A DNA stretch of 64,000 nt from an uncultured Bacteroidales bacterium. Its GTDB lineage: Bacteria > Bacteroidota > Bacteroidia > Bacteroidales > UBA932. The stretch spans positions 62,001 through 126,000 of the forward strand of contig CALUTY010000007.1 of the NCBI GenBank assembly GCA_944323825.1, written 5' to 3'. Every line of letters begins with the position of its first letter. The stretch's first letter is position 1. Shown here one piece after another: positions 35,163 through 45,377 of this stretch. The notes beneath the pieces are model-generated. The model made no database searches, was not told the DNA's origin, and saw only the letters and a program-made list of their open reading frames with translations. Made by a program: the position numbers and the translations under genes.

Positions 35163-36191
35163 ATGAACAGAAGTTGTTTCGGTTTTTTTGCGGCTTCGGC
35201 ATTGGCTTCCGTCCTCGTTTCGGGATGCGGTCTCCGCAAGGATGGCAACAAGGTGCAGGAGCCTGTCCCTGTCCGTGTCGTCACCGTTGAGGAAACGGAA
35301 GGGGTAGGGGCGAGGTCTTATGTGGGGACCGTGGCACCGTCCAAGTCTGCCGTGCTGTCCTGCAGCTATTCCGGCACTCTTGTGCGGCTGGCTGTTTCTG
35401 AAGGCGACTTTGTCCGGAAGGGCGATACTGTGGCCGTGATCGAGTCCCAGTCGGTGAAGAGCATGAGGGACATGGCGCATGCCAGCCTCAGGCAGGCGGA
35501 AGACGGCTATGAGAGGCTGACCCAGGTGCATGGAAGCGGCAGCGTGGCTGATGTCAAGATGGTGGAGATAGAAACGCAGCTGAGCAAGGCAAGGGCTTCC
35601 GCCGAGGCTGCGGACAAGGCCCTGGAGGACTGCACGGTGAAGGCGCCTTTTGACGGGGTCATCGGAGATGTGTTCGTGGAACAGGGCGTAGACCTTTCCG
35701 TGATGGAGCCTGTGGTGAGAATCCTGGACATATCGTCTGTGAAGGTGGAGATTTCCGTGCCTGAAAATGAGTTTTCCGCCATGGACAAAGGTGACAGGGC
35801 ATCGGTGAATGTCCCTGCGCTTGACGGCAGGACATTCGGAGCCGTGCTCAGGACCAAGGGGCTTGTGGCCTCTCCGGTGTCGCACAGCTACAGGTTTGAC
35901 CTTGAGCCGGCTGAAAGGGTTCCGGGACTTATGCCGGGCATGGTATGCAAGGTGGTGTTTGATGATTCTTCATCCGGCATGGTGATACCTGCTTCTGCTG
36001 TCAGAACGGATATGGACGGAAGGTATGTGTGGGCGGTGCGTGATGGCAAGGTGCGCAAGGCCTATGTCACCATAGGAGGCTTTTCCGGCGAGGGCGTGAT
36101 AGTGGAGAGCGGTCTTGCCGCCGGGGACAAGGTTATCGTTGAAGGCGGGCAGAAGGTCAGCGGCGGGATGTCTGTCAAGGAGATGGAATGA
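35163..36191 (+). CDS. RND efflux periplasmic adaptor (membrane fusion protein)
   Basis: This 342-residue lipoprotein (signal ending VSGC) has the MFP layout: the lipoyl half LSCSYSGTLVRLAVSEGDFVRKGDTVAVIES, a short helical hairpin (residues 105-150), and a second half (ALEDCTVKAPFDGVIGDVFV). A beta-barrel (DISSVKVEISVPENEFSAMD) and membrane-proximal domain with GLMPGMVCKVVF follow. It links the inner-membrane pump to TolC. It is 42 nt before the pump gene. Confidence 0.92.
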   Translation: MNRSCFGFFAASALASVLVSGCGLRKDGNKVQEPVPVRVVTVEETEGVGARSYVGTVAPSKSAVLSCSYSGTLVRLAVSEGDFVRKGDTVAVIESQSVKSMRDMAHASLRQAEDGYERLTQVHGSGSVADVKMVEIETQLSKARASAEAADKALEDCTVKAPFDGVIGDVFVEQGVDLSVMEPVVRILDISSVKVEISVPENEFSAMDKGDRASVNVPALDGRTFGAVLRTKGLVASPVSHSYRFDLEPAERVPGLMPGMVCKVVFDDSSSGMVIPASAVRTDMDGRYVWAVRDGKVRKAYVTIGGFSGEGVIVESGLAAGDKVIVEGGQKVSGGMSVKEME

Positions 36192-36233
36192 GTCCGGCAT
36201 TTGCCGTCAGGCAGATTTCATAATGATTGAACA

Positions 36234-39200
36234 ATGGATATTTCAGATATAGTAAGGGGAACGATCCGCCACAAGAAGATAGTGTATTTCATCGTTGCCG
36301 TCCTCATTGCGTTCGGCATCACCGGACTCGTGAGGATGAACAAGGATGAGTTCCCTACATTCGAGCTGAAGAACGGGCTGATTGTGGGCATATATCCCGG
36401 GGCTGATGCAGAAGAGGTGGAAGCGCAGCTGACAACGCCTCTTGAAGAGGTGCTGTTTTCATTTTCGGAAATCAGCAGGGAGAACACGACATCCTATTCC
36501 AAGAACGGGATGTGCTACATATACACCGACCTGACCACTCCTGCATCCACCAAGAATGAGGTCTGGTCAAAGATAAAGCTTAAACTCGATGCCACGAAAC
36601 AGACTCTCCCGGCAGGGGTGCTTGCCGTGGCCGTGATGGATGATTTCAGTGCGGTGTCTTCGCTCCTGATAGCCCTGGAGTCTGAAGACAAGAGTTACGG
36701 TGAGCTTAAAGGCTATGCAGATGAATTGAGCTACAGGCTCAGGGAAATTCCTGACCTGGCGAATGTGCGGATCATAGGGGAGCAGAGCGAAGAGATTGCC
36801 GTCACCCTTGACATGGAAAGGCTTTCGTCATACGGCATCAGCCCTTCTTCCATAATGGTGGCCTGCCAGACTTCGGGCATGCAGCCTGTGAGCGGCACTT
36901 TCAGCACGGAATATGTCTCGTCCCCGATAAGGGTGGACAATACGGTTTCTTCCGAAAGGGAGATTGCAGACAAGATCATCTATTCTGACCCTGCAGGCAA
37001 TGTGTTGAGGCTTAAGGATGTCGCCAGGATAGAAAGGCGGGTGCAGGAGCCGTCCGCAATAGTGGGCTACAACGGCAATTCCGCATTGGTGCTTTCGGTG
37101 GAGATGAGGCCGGAGAACAATATTGTCGCCTTTGGAAAGGAGGTTGACGGTGTGCTCGATGCCTTCGGGAAGACTCTTCCTGACAGCGTGGAGATAAGCA
37201 AGATAACGGACCAGCCGCAGGTGGTCAGGATGTCGGTGGTCTCTTTCATAAGGGACCTCGTGATTTCCATGCTTGTGGTGATAGTGGTGATGCTGATGCT
37301 TTTCCCGATGCGTTCGGCTCTCATTGCCAGCTCAGGTCTGCCTGTCTGCACGGCAGTGACATTGGCTGTGATGTATCTGACAGGGATAGACCTCAATACC
37401 GTGTCTCTTGCCGCCCTGATAGTGGTGCTCGGAATGATAGTGGATGACTCTATCATCACGATGGACGGCTACATGGACAAGCTCGGCAAGGGCCTGTCAA
37501 GGACGGAGGCGGCATGTGCAAGTGCCAGGGAACTCATCCTGCCGATGTGTACCTCCACTTTTGCCATCGGCCTGATGCTTTTCCCGATAAAGGGGCTGAT
37601 TTCCGGCTATCTGGGAGACTTCGTTGCGACTTTCCCGTGGGTGATAGCCGTAGCCCTGTTCTCTTCTCTTGCATATGCCATCTTTGTGGTCCCTTCGCTT
37701 GAAGTGCGCTACATCAAGAGCCATACGGCCTCCGGCAACAATTTCTTTGTCCGCGGGCAGACCGCATTTTTCAACGGCATGCAGAAAGGCTACGAAGTGC
37801 TTCAGTCCGCCTGTTTCAGGCATCCGAAGATAACCATCCTCATCGGGGTGCTGACTGTGGCCCTCGGAGTGGTCATGTTCCTGAATGTCAATGTGCAGAT
37901 GATGCCTAAGGCAGCAAGGGAATGCTTTGTGGTGGAAATATACCTTGAAAGCGGTTCCGGCATTGACAAGACCAGGGCGGTGAGCGATTCCCTGCAGAAG
38001 ATACTTCTGAAAGACAAGAGGGTGGAGTCTGTGACGGCATTCGTCGGCTCCAGCTCGCCACGCTTCCATGCCACATACGCGCCTCAGACCCCTTCCCCGG
38101 ATTTCGCCCAGTTCATAGTCAACACTGTTTCGACAAAGGCCACGGAAGCCGTCCTGAGGGATTACGAGACGAAGTACCAGCATTATTTCACAAATGCCCT
38201 CGTCCGTTTCAAGCAGATGGACTACCAGGCCGTATCGGCTCCTGTCGAGATAAAGGTTTCCGGGGCGGATTATGCCCGGATACAGCCTATAGCGGATTCC
38301 ATCAAGCATTTCATGTATTGCAATCTTGACGACAGGCTGCAGTGGATACATACCAGCAGCGAGGGTACTTCATCCTTCGTGGATGTAAGGCTTGACCCTG
38401 ACGAGTCGTCACGTCTTGGGGTGAACAGGGCAATGCTTTCGATGTCGCTTGCCGGTTCGTTCAATTCCCTTCCTGTGGCTACCCTCTGGGAGGGCGATGT
38501 GAAGGTGCCGGTCAACCTTTACAGCGAGTCAGTTTCGGACACCATGAGCTATGATGCGGTGGCCAACCAGATGGTACCTACTGTCGTGCCAGGCGTTTCG
38601 GTACCTCTGAGGCAGGTGGCAGACATCATTCCGGAATGGAGGCCGGAAACGTATGCGAGAACAGGAGGTGTGGAAACCATCACCGTCGGTGCGGACATGA
38701 AATACGGATGCAGCCAGCCGGATGCCATGAAGGCCATCAAGAGTTATATAAAAGAGATTGAACCGTCTTTGCCGGATGATGTCACCATCACTTATGGAGG
38801 GCTTTCGTCAATGAACAGCGATGTCACTCCGGAGATTCTGCTTTCCTTTATATGTGCCGTGGGAATATTGTTCATTTTCCTGCTGATACACTTTAAGAAG
38901 GTTTCAGTTTCTATCCTGACCATCGTGCTCAGCTCCCTCTGCCTTTTCGGCTCGTTCTTCGGGCTTTGGATTTTCGGTCTGGACTTCGGCCTGACCTCTG
39001 TCCTCGGCCTGATCAGCGTGGTGGGCATCATAGTCCGCAACGGCATACTGATGTTCGAATATGCCGAGGAGCTGCGCTTTGTCAAAGGCTGGGACATCAA
39101 GGAGGCTTCAATTGAGGCCGGGAAGAGGCGTATGAGACCTATTTTCCTGACTTCCAGCGCAACGGCTCTCGGGGTGCTGCCGATGATAATCGCGGGGGAT

Positions 39201-39338
39201 GCTCTGTGGATGCCTATGGGAGTGGTCATCTGTTTCGGAACAATGCTTTCGATTGTGCTCATCACTCTGATAATGCCGGTTTCATATTGGCAGCTGTTCA
39301 AAAACTCAAAACAGGAGGTGTCGGCAAATGAAAAATAA
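36234..39338 (+). CDS. RND-family efflux pump
   Basis: This 1034-residue protein has the expected RND topology: an N-terminal helix (KKIVYFIVAVLIAFGITGLV), two large periplasmic loops, and twelve membrane segments. The proton-relay Asp pair lies in VVLGMIVDDSIITMDGYMDK. It matches the HAE1/AcrB superfamily in size, in the Bacteroidota branch. Substrates are unknown. It is operonic with adaptor and TolC, and its end overlaps the TolC start by 11 nt. Confidence 0.93.
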   Translation: MDISDIVRGTIRHKKIVYFIVAVLIAFGITGLVRMNKDEFPTFELKNGLIVGIYPGADAEEVEAQLTTPLEEVLFSFSEISRENTTSYSKNGMCYIYTDLTTPASTKNEVWSKIKLKLDATKQTLPAGVLAVAVMDDFSAVSSLLIALESEDKSYGELKGYADELSYRLREIPDLANVRIIGEQSEEIAVTLDMERLSSYGISPSSIMVACQTSGMQPVSGTFSTEYVSSPIRVDNTVSSEREIADKIIYSDPAGNVLRLKDVARIERRVQEPSAIVGYNGNSALVLSVEMRPENNIVAFGKEVDGVLDAFGKTLPDSVEISKITDQPQVVRMSVVSFIRDLVISMLVVIVVMLMLFPMRSALIASSGLPVCTAVTLAVMYLTGIDLNTVSLAALIVVLGMIVDDSIITMDGYMDKLGKGLSRTEAACASARELILPMCTSTFAIGLMLFPIKGLISGYLGDFVATFPWVIAVALFSSLAYAIFVVPSLEVRYIKSHTASGNNFFVRGQTAFFNGMQKGYEVLQSACFRHPKITILIGVLTVALGVVMFLNVNVQMMPKAARECFVVEIYLESGSGIDKTRAVSDSLQKILLKDKRVESVTAFVGSSSPRFHATYAPQTPSPDFAQFIVNTVSTKATEAVLRDYETKYQHYFTNALVRFKQMDYQAVSAPVEIKVSGADYARIQPIADSIKHFMYCNLDDRLQWIHTSSEGTSSFVDVRLDPDESSRLGVNRAMLSMSLAGSFNSLPVATLWEGDVKVPVNLYSESVSDTMSYDAVANQMVPTVVPGVSVPLRQVADIIPEWRPETYARTGGVETITVGADMKYGCSQPDAMKAIKSYIKEIEPSLPDDVTITYGGLSSMNSDVTPEILLSFICAVGILFIFLLIHFKKVSVSILTIVLSSLCLFGSFFGLWIFGLDFGLTSVLGLISVVGIIVRNGILMFEYAEELRFVKGWDIKEASIEAGKRRMRPIFLTSSATALGVLPMIIAGDALWMPMGVVICFGTMLSIVLITLIMPVSYWQLFKNSKQEVSANEK

Positions 39339-40764
39339 AATCAGACATATATTTATCAGTTCCGTATTACTTGTGACCGTGCCCTTGCTGGCGACGGCCC
39401 AATACAGGACGGACATTCAAAGTGCTTCCGGTCCGGTTTTGGAGCTTTCGCTCGAAAGATGCAAGGAACTCGCATTGGAGAACAATCCGTACATCCTCAA
39501 TTCCCAGCTGGATGTCTATGCCGCAAGGGCGCAGAAGCGGGAGGCCCTGGCGGAATATTTCCCGAAAGTGTCCGTCAATGCATTTTCTTTCTATGCCTTT
39601 GACCCGATGCTCGAACTGGGGGTGACAGACCTTCTCGGCAAGTCGGATTTCACATACAATCTCCAGAACATGGTCAATTCCCTGGCTTCAGTCTATGGTT
39701 TTGACCCGGTGTTCTCAACCATGCACTATGGCGTTTCAGCCACGGTGTCAGTCATGCAGCCGGTATTTGCCGGAGGCAGGATAGTCAACGGAAACAGGCT
39801 TGCGGCCCTCGGCGTGGAGGCGGCCGGCCTTCAGAAGGATATCCGTGAGAGAAGTACCGGAGAGGAAGTTGAAAAGGGATATTGGCAGGTGGTCGCCCTG
39901 GAGGAGAAGATGAAGACGCTGGACCAGATGCAGGGGCTTGTCGACACCCTGTACAAAGATGTCAGTTCCGCCCGGGCTGCGGGACTTGCCACGGAAAACG
40001 ACCTTCTGCAGGTGCAGCTGAAAAGGAATGAGCTGAAATCCGGGAAAATACAGCTGAAAAACGGGATAAGGCTCGCCAAGATGAACCTTTTCAACTCAAT
40101 AGGCGTCAAATACAATCCATACAGTACGATAAGGAATGATTCGATTCCATATATCGATGACATTCTTTTGACTGACAAGACAGACATGTTCGAGGCTCCG
40201 GAAAAATATTACCGTCCGGAGGAGGAAGTGGCTGCGAGACAGGAGGAATCGAGACTGCTTGAAATTTCCGTCCAGTCCAAACGCCTTGAAAAGCGTATGG
40301 CTATTGGCGAGGCCCTGCCTCAGATAGGCGTCGGGGCTTCATACGGCTATAACGATATGGGAATAAGCGACGGCAGGATGAACGGGGCTGTGTATGCGAT
40401 GGTCCAGATACCGATTTCGGATTGGGGCAAGACTGCCCGCAAGATGCAGAGGTACGATGCCCAGCTGCAGAAGGCCGAGAATGAGAAGGAATATCTCGAT
40501 GCCCAGCTTGTCCTGCAGATACGCAAGCTCTGGATAGACCTGAGTTCGGCATGGGACCAGCTGCAGGTGGCCCGTGAAAGCGTAGACGTGGCGGGAGAAA
40601 GCGTCAGAAGCCTGACGGCCTATTACAAGGCCGGGATGTCCCCGCTGTCGGAACTGCTTCAGGCACAGACCCGATTGCGTGAGGCTGCCGATGAATACAC
40701 CGGACAATGCATCAACTACAGGATAGCCCTGCAGGCCTATCTTGACAGGACAGGGGAGAATTAG
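39328..40764 (+). CDS. TolC-family outer-membrane efflux protein
   Basis: This 478-residue protein has signal MKNKIRHIFISSVLLVTVPLLATA. The two TolC repeats begin LSLERCKELALENNPYILNS and SVQSKRLEKRMAIGEALPQI. They contain long coiled-coil helices and a barrel strand (GAVYAMVQIPISDWGKT). It forms the exit duct of the tripartite pump and is coupled to the RND gene by overlap. A weak GACATGC/GCATGTC hairpin (40764-40795) follows and may end the operon. Confidence 0.92.
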   Translation: MKNKIRHIFISSVLLVTVPLLATAQYRTDIQSASGPVLELSLERCKELALENNPYILNSQLDVYAARAQKREALAEYFPKVSVNAFSFYAFDPMLELGVTDLLGKSDFTYNLQNMVNSLASVYGFDPVFSTMHYGVSATVSVMQPVFAGGRIVNGNRLAALGVEAAGLQKDIRERSTGEEVEKGYWQVVALEEKMKTLDQMQGLVDTLYKDVSSARAAGLATENDLLQVQLKRNELKSGKIQLKNGIRLAKMNLFNSIGVKYNPYSTIRNDSIPYIDDILLTDKTDMFEAPEKYYRPEEEVAARQEESRLLEISVQSKRLEKRMAIGEALPQIGVGASYGYNDMGISDGRMNGAVYAMVQIPISDWGKTARKMQRYDAQLQKAENEKEYLDAQLVLQIRKLWIDLSSAWDQLQVARESVDVAGESVRSLTAYYKAGMSPLSELLQAQTRLREAADEYTGQCINYRIALQAYLDRTGEN

Positions 40765-40802
40765 ACATGCACCGAAATTTTCAATTTGGCATGTCCCCAT
40801 GC

Positions 40803-40881
40803 CTTGACAAGTGGGAAATTAGACTTATATTCGCGACAGGAACATAAATTGCATCATGTGCCGTCCGGCCGGTATGCAATT
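40803..40881 (+). promoter_or_regulatory. Possible promoter and leader hairpin of the acyl-CoA synthetase gene
   Basis: CTTG (40803-40806), 19 nt, TATATTCG (40826-40833): each box has one mismatch. AATTGCAT (40847) pairs with ATGCAATT (40874), enclosing a GC-rich loop, in the leader before ATG 40894. Confidence 0.4.
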
Positions 40882-40893
40882 AAAGGATAGGAC

Positions 40894-42600
40894 ATGAATT
40901 ATTTCCATAAGAAGATGATGAAGCTGAGGGAGCGTTATATCGACACCCTCGGAAAGCTGTACGAATATTCCACAGCCATGTATGAGAACAATCAGCTCTC
41001 GAAGATGATAGGTTCCGACATGGGTTATACCTACAAGGAATTCAAGAAGAAATGTGACGAACTTTCGTCCCGCCTTTCGAGATACGGGATAGGGGCCGGG
41101 GACAGGGTGGCAATCCTTTCCCAGAACATGCCCAACTGGACGGTGGCCATGTTTTCCCTTGTGCCTTTCGGCCGTGTGTCTGTCCCGATTCTTCCGGATT
41201 CCTCCGAGAATGAGGTCACCAATATTCTCAACCATTCCGGCAGCAAGGCAATATTCATCTCCAGGCGTCTTTTGCCGAAGCTGAGCAAGGAATGCATGGA
41301 AAAGATGGTTCTCGTGATAGACATTGAGACCTTTGAAATCATCAAGAGGGACGATTCTTCCTTTACCTGTGACGGGTGGGTGCGTCAGCCGCAGCCGGAT
41401 GACATTGCAACCCTCATCTATACCTCCGGCACCACCGGAAATGCAAAGGGCGTGATGCTCAGCCACAGGAATCTGTGTGCCAATATCCGCGCCTCGTTCC
41501 ATGCCCACAAATGTACCGAGAAGGATGTGTGGCTTTCCATCCTGCCGATGGCGCACACATACGAGCTGAGCATCGGTGTGCTTTATCCGATATTCTGCGG
41601 TGCCTGTGTCTGCTACATTCAGAAGCCGCCGACACCGACCGTGCTGTTGTCCGCACTGAAGGAAGTCCGTCCGACCGTGATGCTTTCGGTGCCGCTCATC
41701 ATAGAGAAGATATACAGGAACAGTGTCGTGCCTACGATCAAGGGCAGCCGTGTCCTCACATGGATGTACAAGAAGATGCCCGGACTCCTCTGCCGTCTCA
41801 TAGGCCTGAAGCTCAAGTCTATCTTCGGAGGCAGGCTGAAATTCTTCGGAATAGGGGGCTCCAAGCTCGACATCCATGTCGAGGAGTTTCTCAAAAGGGC
41901 AAAGTTTCCTTATGCAATCGGCTATGGCCTGACTGAAACCGCTCCTCTCATCTGCAACGCAGGAGTGAAATACACCAAGCCGGGCTCCACAGGTGTCGCT
42001 GCATACGGAGTTTCTGTCAAACTGCTGGATGTCAATCCTGAAACTGGTGAGGGCGAAATAATAGCAAAGGGCGACAATGTGATGCTCGGATATTACAAGG
42101 ACCCGGCCCGTACCCGTTCCGTCTTCACCGATGACGGATGGTTCAGGACAAATGACCTTGCCACTGTGGACGAAAAGGGCAGGTATTACATCAAAGGACG
42201 TCTGAGCAATATGATTCTGGGGCCTTCAGGCGAGAATATCTATCCTGAGGAGATAGAGAATGTCATCAACAATATGGATGAGGTGAACGAGTCCATTGTC
42301 CTCGAAAGGGACGGGCGTCTTGTTGCCCTTGTCCAGTTCAATGACAATATAATCGACTGGGACCAGGAGGGCGAGGACCAGTTTTTCGAAAAGCTGGAAG
42401 CACGCAAGCAGGCCATTCTCAGCTATGTCAACAAGCATGTCAACAAGTTCTCCAAGATCAAGGAGGTTGAAGTCATGAAGGAGCCTTTCGAGAAGACCGC
42501 CACCCAGAAGATCCGCCGCTTCAAATACAGCAAGAAGCCGCATTCGTATGACGATAAATCCGCCGAATCCAATTCCTCCTCCTCTTCCAAATCGGAATGA
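40894..42600 (+). CDS. Long-chain acyl-CoA synthetase / AMP-binding enzyme
   Basis: This 568-residue ANL-superfamily enzyme has the P-loop-like motif LIYTSGTTGNAKGVMLSHRN, the A5 region AIGYGLTETAPLI, and the A7-A8 region DGWFRTNDLATVDEKGRYYI-KGR. A C-terminal Lys-containing domain (FEKTATQKIRRFKY) has the catalytic Lys position. It adenylates a fatty acid and forms acyl-CoA. The Ser-rich tail (SNSSSSSKSE) is an oddity of the C-terminus. It is monocistronic with a strong terminator. Confidence 0.92.
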   Translation: MNYFHKKMMKLRERYIDTLGKLYEYSTAMYENNQLSKMIGSDMGYTYKEFKKKCDELSSRLSRYGIGAGDRVAILSQNMPNWTVAMFSLVPFGRVSVPILPDSSENEVTNILNHSGSKAIFISRRLLPKLSKECMEKMVLVIDIETFEIIKRDDSSFTCDGWVRQPQPDDIATLIYTSGTTGNAKGVMLSHRNLCANIRASFHAHKCTEKDVWLSILPMAHTYELSIGVLYPIFCGACVCYIQKPPTPTVLLSALKEVRPTVMLSVPLIIEKIYRNSVVPTIKGSRVLTWMYKKMPGLLCRLIGLKLKSIFGGRLKFFGIGGSKLDIHVEEFLKRAKFPYAIGYGLTETAPLICNAGVKYTKPGSTGVAAYGVSVKLLDVNPETGEGEIIAKGDNVMLGYYKDPARTRSVFTDDGWFRTNDLATVDEKGRYYIKGRLSNMILGPSGENIYPEEIENVINNMDEVNESIVLERDGRLVALVQFNDNIIDWDQEGEDQFFEKLEARKQAILSYVNKHVNKFSKIKEVEVMKEPFEKTATQKIRRFKYSKKPHSYDDKSAESNSSSSSKSE

Positions 42601-42669
42601 CGGTTAAAACGCCTTGACTGCGTTCCGATTCCTTAGTGTACTTTTGCTGGTAAGCGCATAAAATAAATT

Positions 42670-42705
42670 TACCCCTCCATAGCTTTTTAGTGGAGGGGTA
42701 TTTTT
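42670..42705. terminator. Terminator between acyl-CoA synthetase and S9 peptidase
   Basis: TACCCCTCCA pairs with TGGAGGGGTA (10 bp) followed by T5 on plus. T-rich sequence flanks it on minus as well, so it can serve both convergent genes. Confidence 0.92.
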
Positions 42706-42800
42706 GTGGATAATCGTTTATATTATTGAAAGTCATCTTTTTGACGACTGTCTTTTTTTCCGCCGGTGCGTCAGAGCGCCAGCTATCACGCACCGGACCG

Positions 42801-45257
42801 TCAGTCGTTATTGAGCTGGATGATATCCACCTCATCCTCCCGGCTCTCTCCCAGCAGCCATTTGCAGTACCAGTCGGCCATCCTCCAGAAGAAATATTCG
42901 TTCATGTCCCCGAACCCATGCCTCTGGCCCGGCAGGATGAGCATGTCGAATCTCTTGTTGGCGCGGATCAGGGCATTCACGACACGGATGGTGTTGGCGG
43001 GATGCACATTGTCGTCGATGTCCCCGTGCACTAGGAGAAGGTGCCCCTTGAGGTTGCCGGCGATTTCCGGATTGGTGTCTATGTCATAGACAAATGTCGT
43101 GTCCCCCTTTTCTGTTACCTTTTCGAGTATGCCGTGGTGCTGCTCGCTCCACCAGCGGTTGTAGATGCTGTTGTCATGGTTTCCTGCGCAGGATACGGCA
43201 GCGGTGTAGAAGTCAGGATATTTCAGGATGGCTGCAGTGGACATGAATCCTCCTCCGGAATGCCCGTGTATCCCGACCTTGGTGCCGTCAATCCACGGAT
43301 ACTTTGCGGCAAGCCTCTGCACGGCAGTCTTCTGGTCTTCAAGCCCGTAGTCGCGGAGATTGCCGTAGCCGTAGTTGTGATACCATTTGGACCTGTTAGG
43401 ATGTCCTCCGCGGTTGCCCACGGTAATTACTATGAAGCCCATCTGTGCCAGCCTGTCCGTGCGGGTCATTCCTGCGCTCCATGATATGTTGTTTGCCTCC
43501 ACCTGTGGCCCAGGGTATACATATTCTATTATAGGATATACCTTTGTGGAGTCGAAGTCAAACGGCTTGTACATCACGCCGTAAAGGTCAGTGATACCGT
43601 CGGCGGCCTTCACCGTGAATCTTTCCGGGAGCTTGTAGCCCGCCTCGAAAAGCTTTGAAAGGTCGGCGGATTCAAGATCGGCAATCTTTTTACCTGAGGC
43701 ATTGTACAGGGCGGAAGCCGGCACTGCATCCACGCGGGAGAAATTGCATACCAGATATTCGGCATTGTCGCTTGCAGTTGTCTGGACATCCATGTCCTCC
43801 ATGTCCAGCTGCTTCATCCCGCTTCCGTCCAGGGATACCCTGAATGTGTGCATCTGATAAGGATTCTCATCCTTGTTGACTCCGCATGCGCTGAATATGA
43901 CATAGCCTTTTTCTTCATTTACAGCAAGCACATCTTCCACATGGAAAGGACCTTCGACAACCGTTCCGGCCAGCGAGCCGTCCGCATTGTAGAGATAAAG
44001 GTTGGCCCATCCGTTGCGTTCGGACCAGTGTATCATCTGCTTTCCTCCGTTCACGAGCCTTAACGGACGGGCTTCCACATATGTGTTCATCCTTTCTGAA
44101 ATCACAGTCTTTGTGGAGTCGCTTCCGACATCCACACGGCAGATGTCCATCCTTTTGAGGTCGCGGCTCATCCTCATGATGTAGAAGCCGCTGTTGTCGC
44201 CGAGCCATTCGCGTGACCAGAAGTCATCGTAGTCGTCCTCATTTGTGTCCGGCACTGTTTCAAAGTCTATGGTCTGGTCCTTGAATGCATTGATTTTCAC
44301 CTGGCTGCGGCTCATGTCATCCGCATTGAACACATAGAGATATTCCTTAGGTCCAGGTTCTCCGGGCATCTGGTATTTGTAGGATTCGAGGGAAGGACGC
44401 GGATCGCTGAGAGAGTTTATCACCCAAAGCTCCTTGACTGCGCTCATGTCATATTTTACGGTAGCGAAATGTCTTGAGTCCGGCGACCACACGAGATAGT
44501 ATGGGAAGAGCCTCTTTGTGGTGTCATTTTCCGTCCATCCCTTGTAGTTGTCTGCTCCCCAGAAAAATTCCCTGGTACCGTCATCGGTGATGCGGTGCTC
44601 GACTATGGTGCTGTCTTTCTCATCCTTGGCCGCTTTTGCCAGGTTTTCGGCGTCCATCCACCACAGGTCGGTATTTTTCGCATATATTCCGATTTTTCCG
44701 TCAGGGGATACATTCGCCCATGAAGGGTATTTTTCTTCCTCCTCTTTTCCTGTGATGTCGGTCAGCTTTCCGGTAGATATTTCATATTCAAACGAATATA
44801 CTTTCTTTTTTCCGAACCGTTCTATGCGGGCAGAGTCCTTTTCCGGCAGGGAACTCTTTATCTCGAATGTGAAGACCTTGTCATCTTTCAGTTCGAGCTT
44901 TCCGATGGGAATGTGCTGTGCGTCAAACGGATCCTTGACAATCGTTGTAAGTTCCATCGCGAGTTTTTCCATGTCGAAGACGGGCTGTTTCCGTCCTGTC
45001 CTGGCGTCCACTATATAATATTGTGTGCCGTCTGAGGTTTTCCACTGGTACCAGAATTTGTCCTGGCTCTTGAACCATTTCGGATTCACCCTTGTCGAAA
45101 ACACCATCTGCGCGATTTTCTTCTGTGAAAATCTTTCCGCCAGTTCATAGTTCGGCTTCGGGGTCCGCTCTGTCCCGTCCGCTGCCGTTTCCGCCTGTGC
45201 CTGCACTGTCATGCCTAATGCGGCAAGCACTGCTATTGTCAAATATGTCCGTTTCAT
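42801..45257 (-). CDS. S9-family dipeptidyl peptidase (DPP4-like)
   Basis: This 818-residue protein has signal MKRTYLTIAVLAALGMTVQAQA, an N-terminal propeller (DPP4-like, residues 60-540), and an alpha/beta hydrolase. The catalytic Ser is in GIHGHSGGGF (DPP4 often has GWSYGG), the Asp in VHGDIDDNVHP, and the His in GQRHGFG. The family removes N-terminal dipeptides, often after Pro, in the periplasm. The GHSGGG nucleophile elbow suggests a DPP4 relative with altered specificity. It is a single gene, 120 nt downstream of the DUF3298 gene. Confidence 0.9.
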   Translation of the reverse strand: MKRTYLTIAVLAALGMTVQAQAETAADGTERTPKPNYELAERFSQKKIAQMVFSTRVNPKWFKSQDKFWYQWKTSDGTQYYIVDARTGRKQPVFDMEKLAMELTTIVKDPFDAQHIPIGKLELKDDKVFTFEIKSSLPEKDSARIERFGKKKVYSFEYEISTGKLTDITGKEEEEKYPSWANVSPDGKIGIYAKNTDLWWMDAENLAKAAKDEKDSTIVEHRITDDGTREFFWGADNYKGWTENDTTKRLFPYYLVWSPDSRHFATVKYDMSAVKELWVINSLSDPRPSLESYKYQMPGEPGPKEYLYVFNADDMSRSQVKINAFKDQTIDFETVPDTNEDDYDDFWSREWLGDNSGFYIMRMSRDLKRMDICRVDVGSDSTKTVISERMNTYVEARPLRLVNGGKQMIHWSERNGWANLYLYNADGSLAGTVVEGPFHVEDVLAVNEEKGYVIFSACGVNKDENPYQMHTFRVSLDGSGMKQLDMEDMDVQTTASDNAEYLVCNFSRVDAVPASALYNASGKKIADLESADLSKLFEAGYKLPERFTVKAADGITDLYGVMYKPFDFDSTKVYPIIEYVYPGPQVEANNISWSAGMTRTDRLAQMGFIVITVGNRGGHPNRSKWYHNYGYGNLRDYGLEDQKTAVQRLAAKYPWIDGTKVGIHGHSGGGFMSTAAILKYPDFYTAAVSCAGNHDNSIYNRWWSEQHHGILEKVTEKGDTTFVYDIDTNPEIAGNLKGHLLLVHGDIDDNVHPANTIRVVNALIRANKRFDMLILPGQRHGFGDMNEYFFWRMADWYCKWLLGESREDEVDIIQLNND

Positions 45258-45377
45258 GCTTTCTATCGTCAGATTTTATAATGATATTATCCCGGATAGT
45301 GCCCTTTCCTGTCGTTTTGATCGTAGGACAATGTCCGTAGTGGAGATACCAGTATGGTTTTATCACATTTGGCTCTT

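Noticed and set aside
34965..35885. 306-codon minus-strand frame
   Set aside because: It is antisense to the adaptor gene, with no signal, domain or promoter.
37497..38351. 284-codon minus-strand frame
   Set aside because: It lies fully inside the RND pump gene on the other strand, with His/Arg-rich shadow composition.
40825..41877. 350-codon minus-strand frame
   Set aside because: It is antisense to the acyl-CoA synthetase, which has all ANL motifs.
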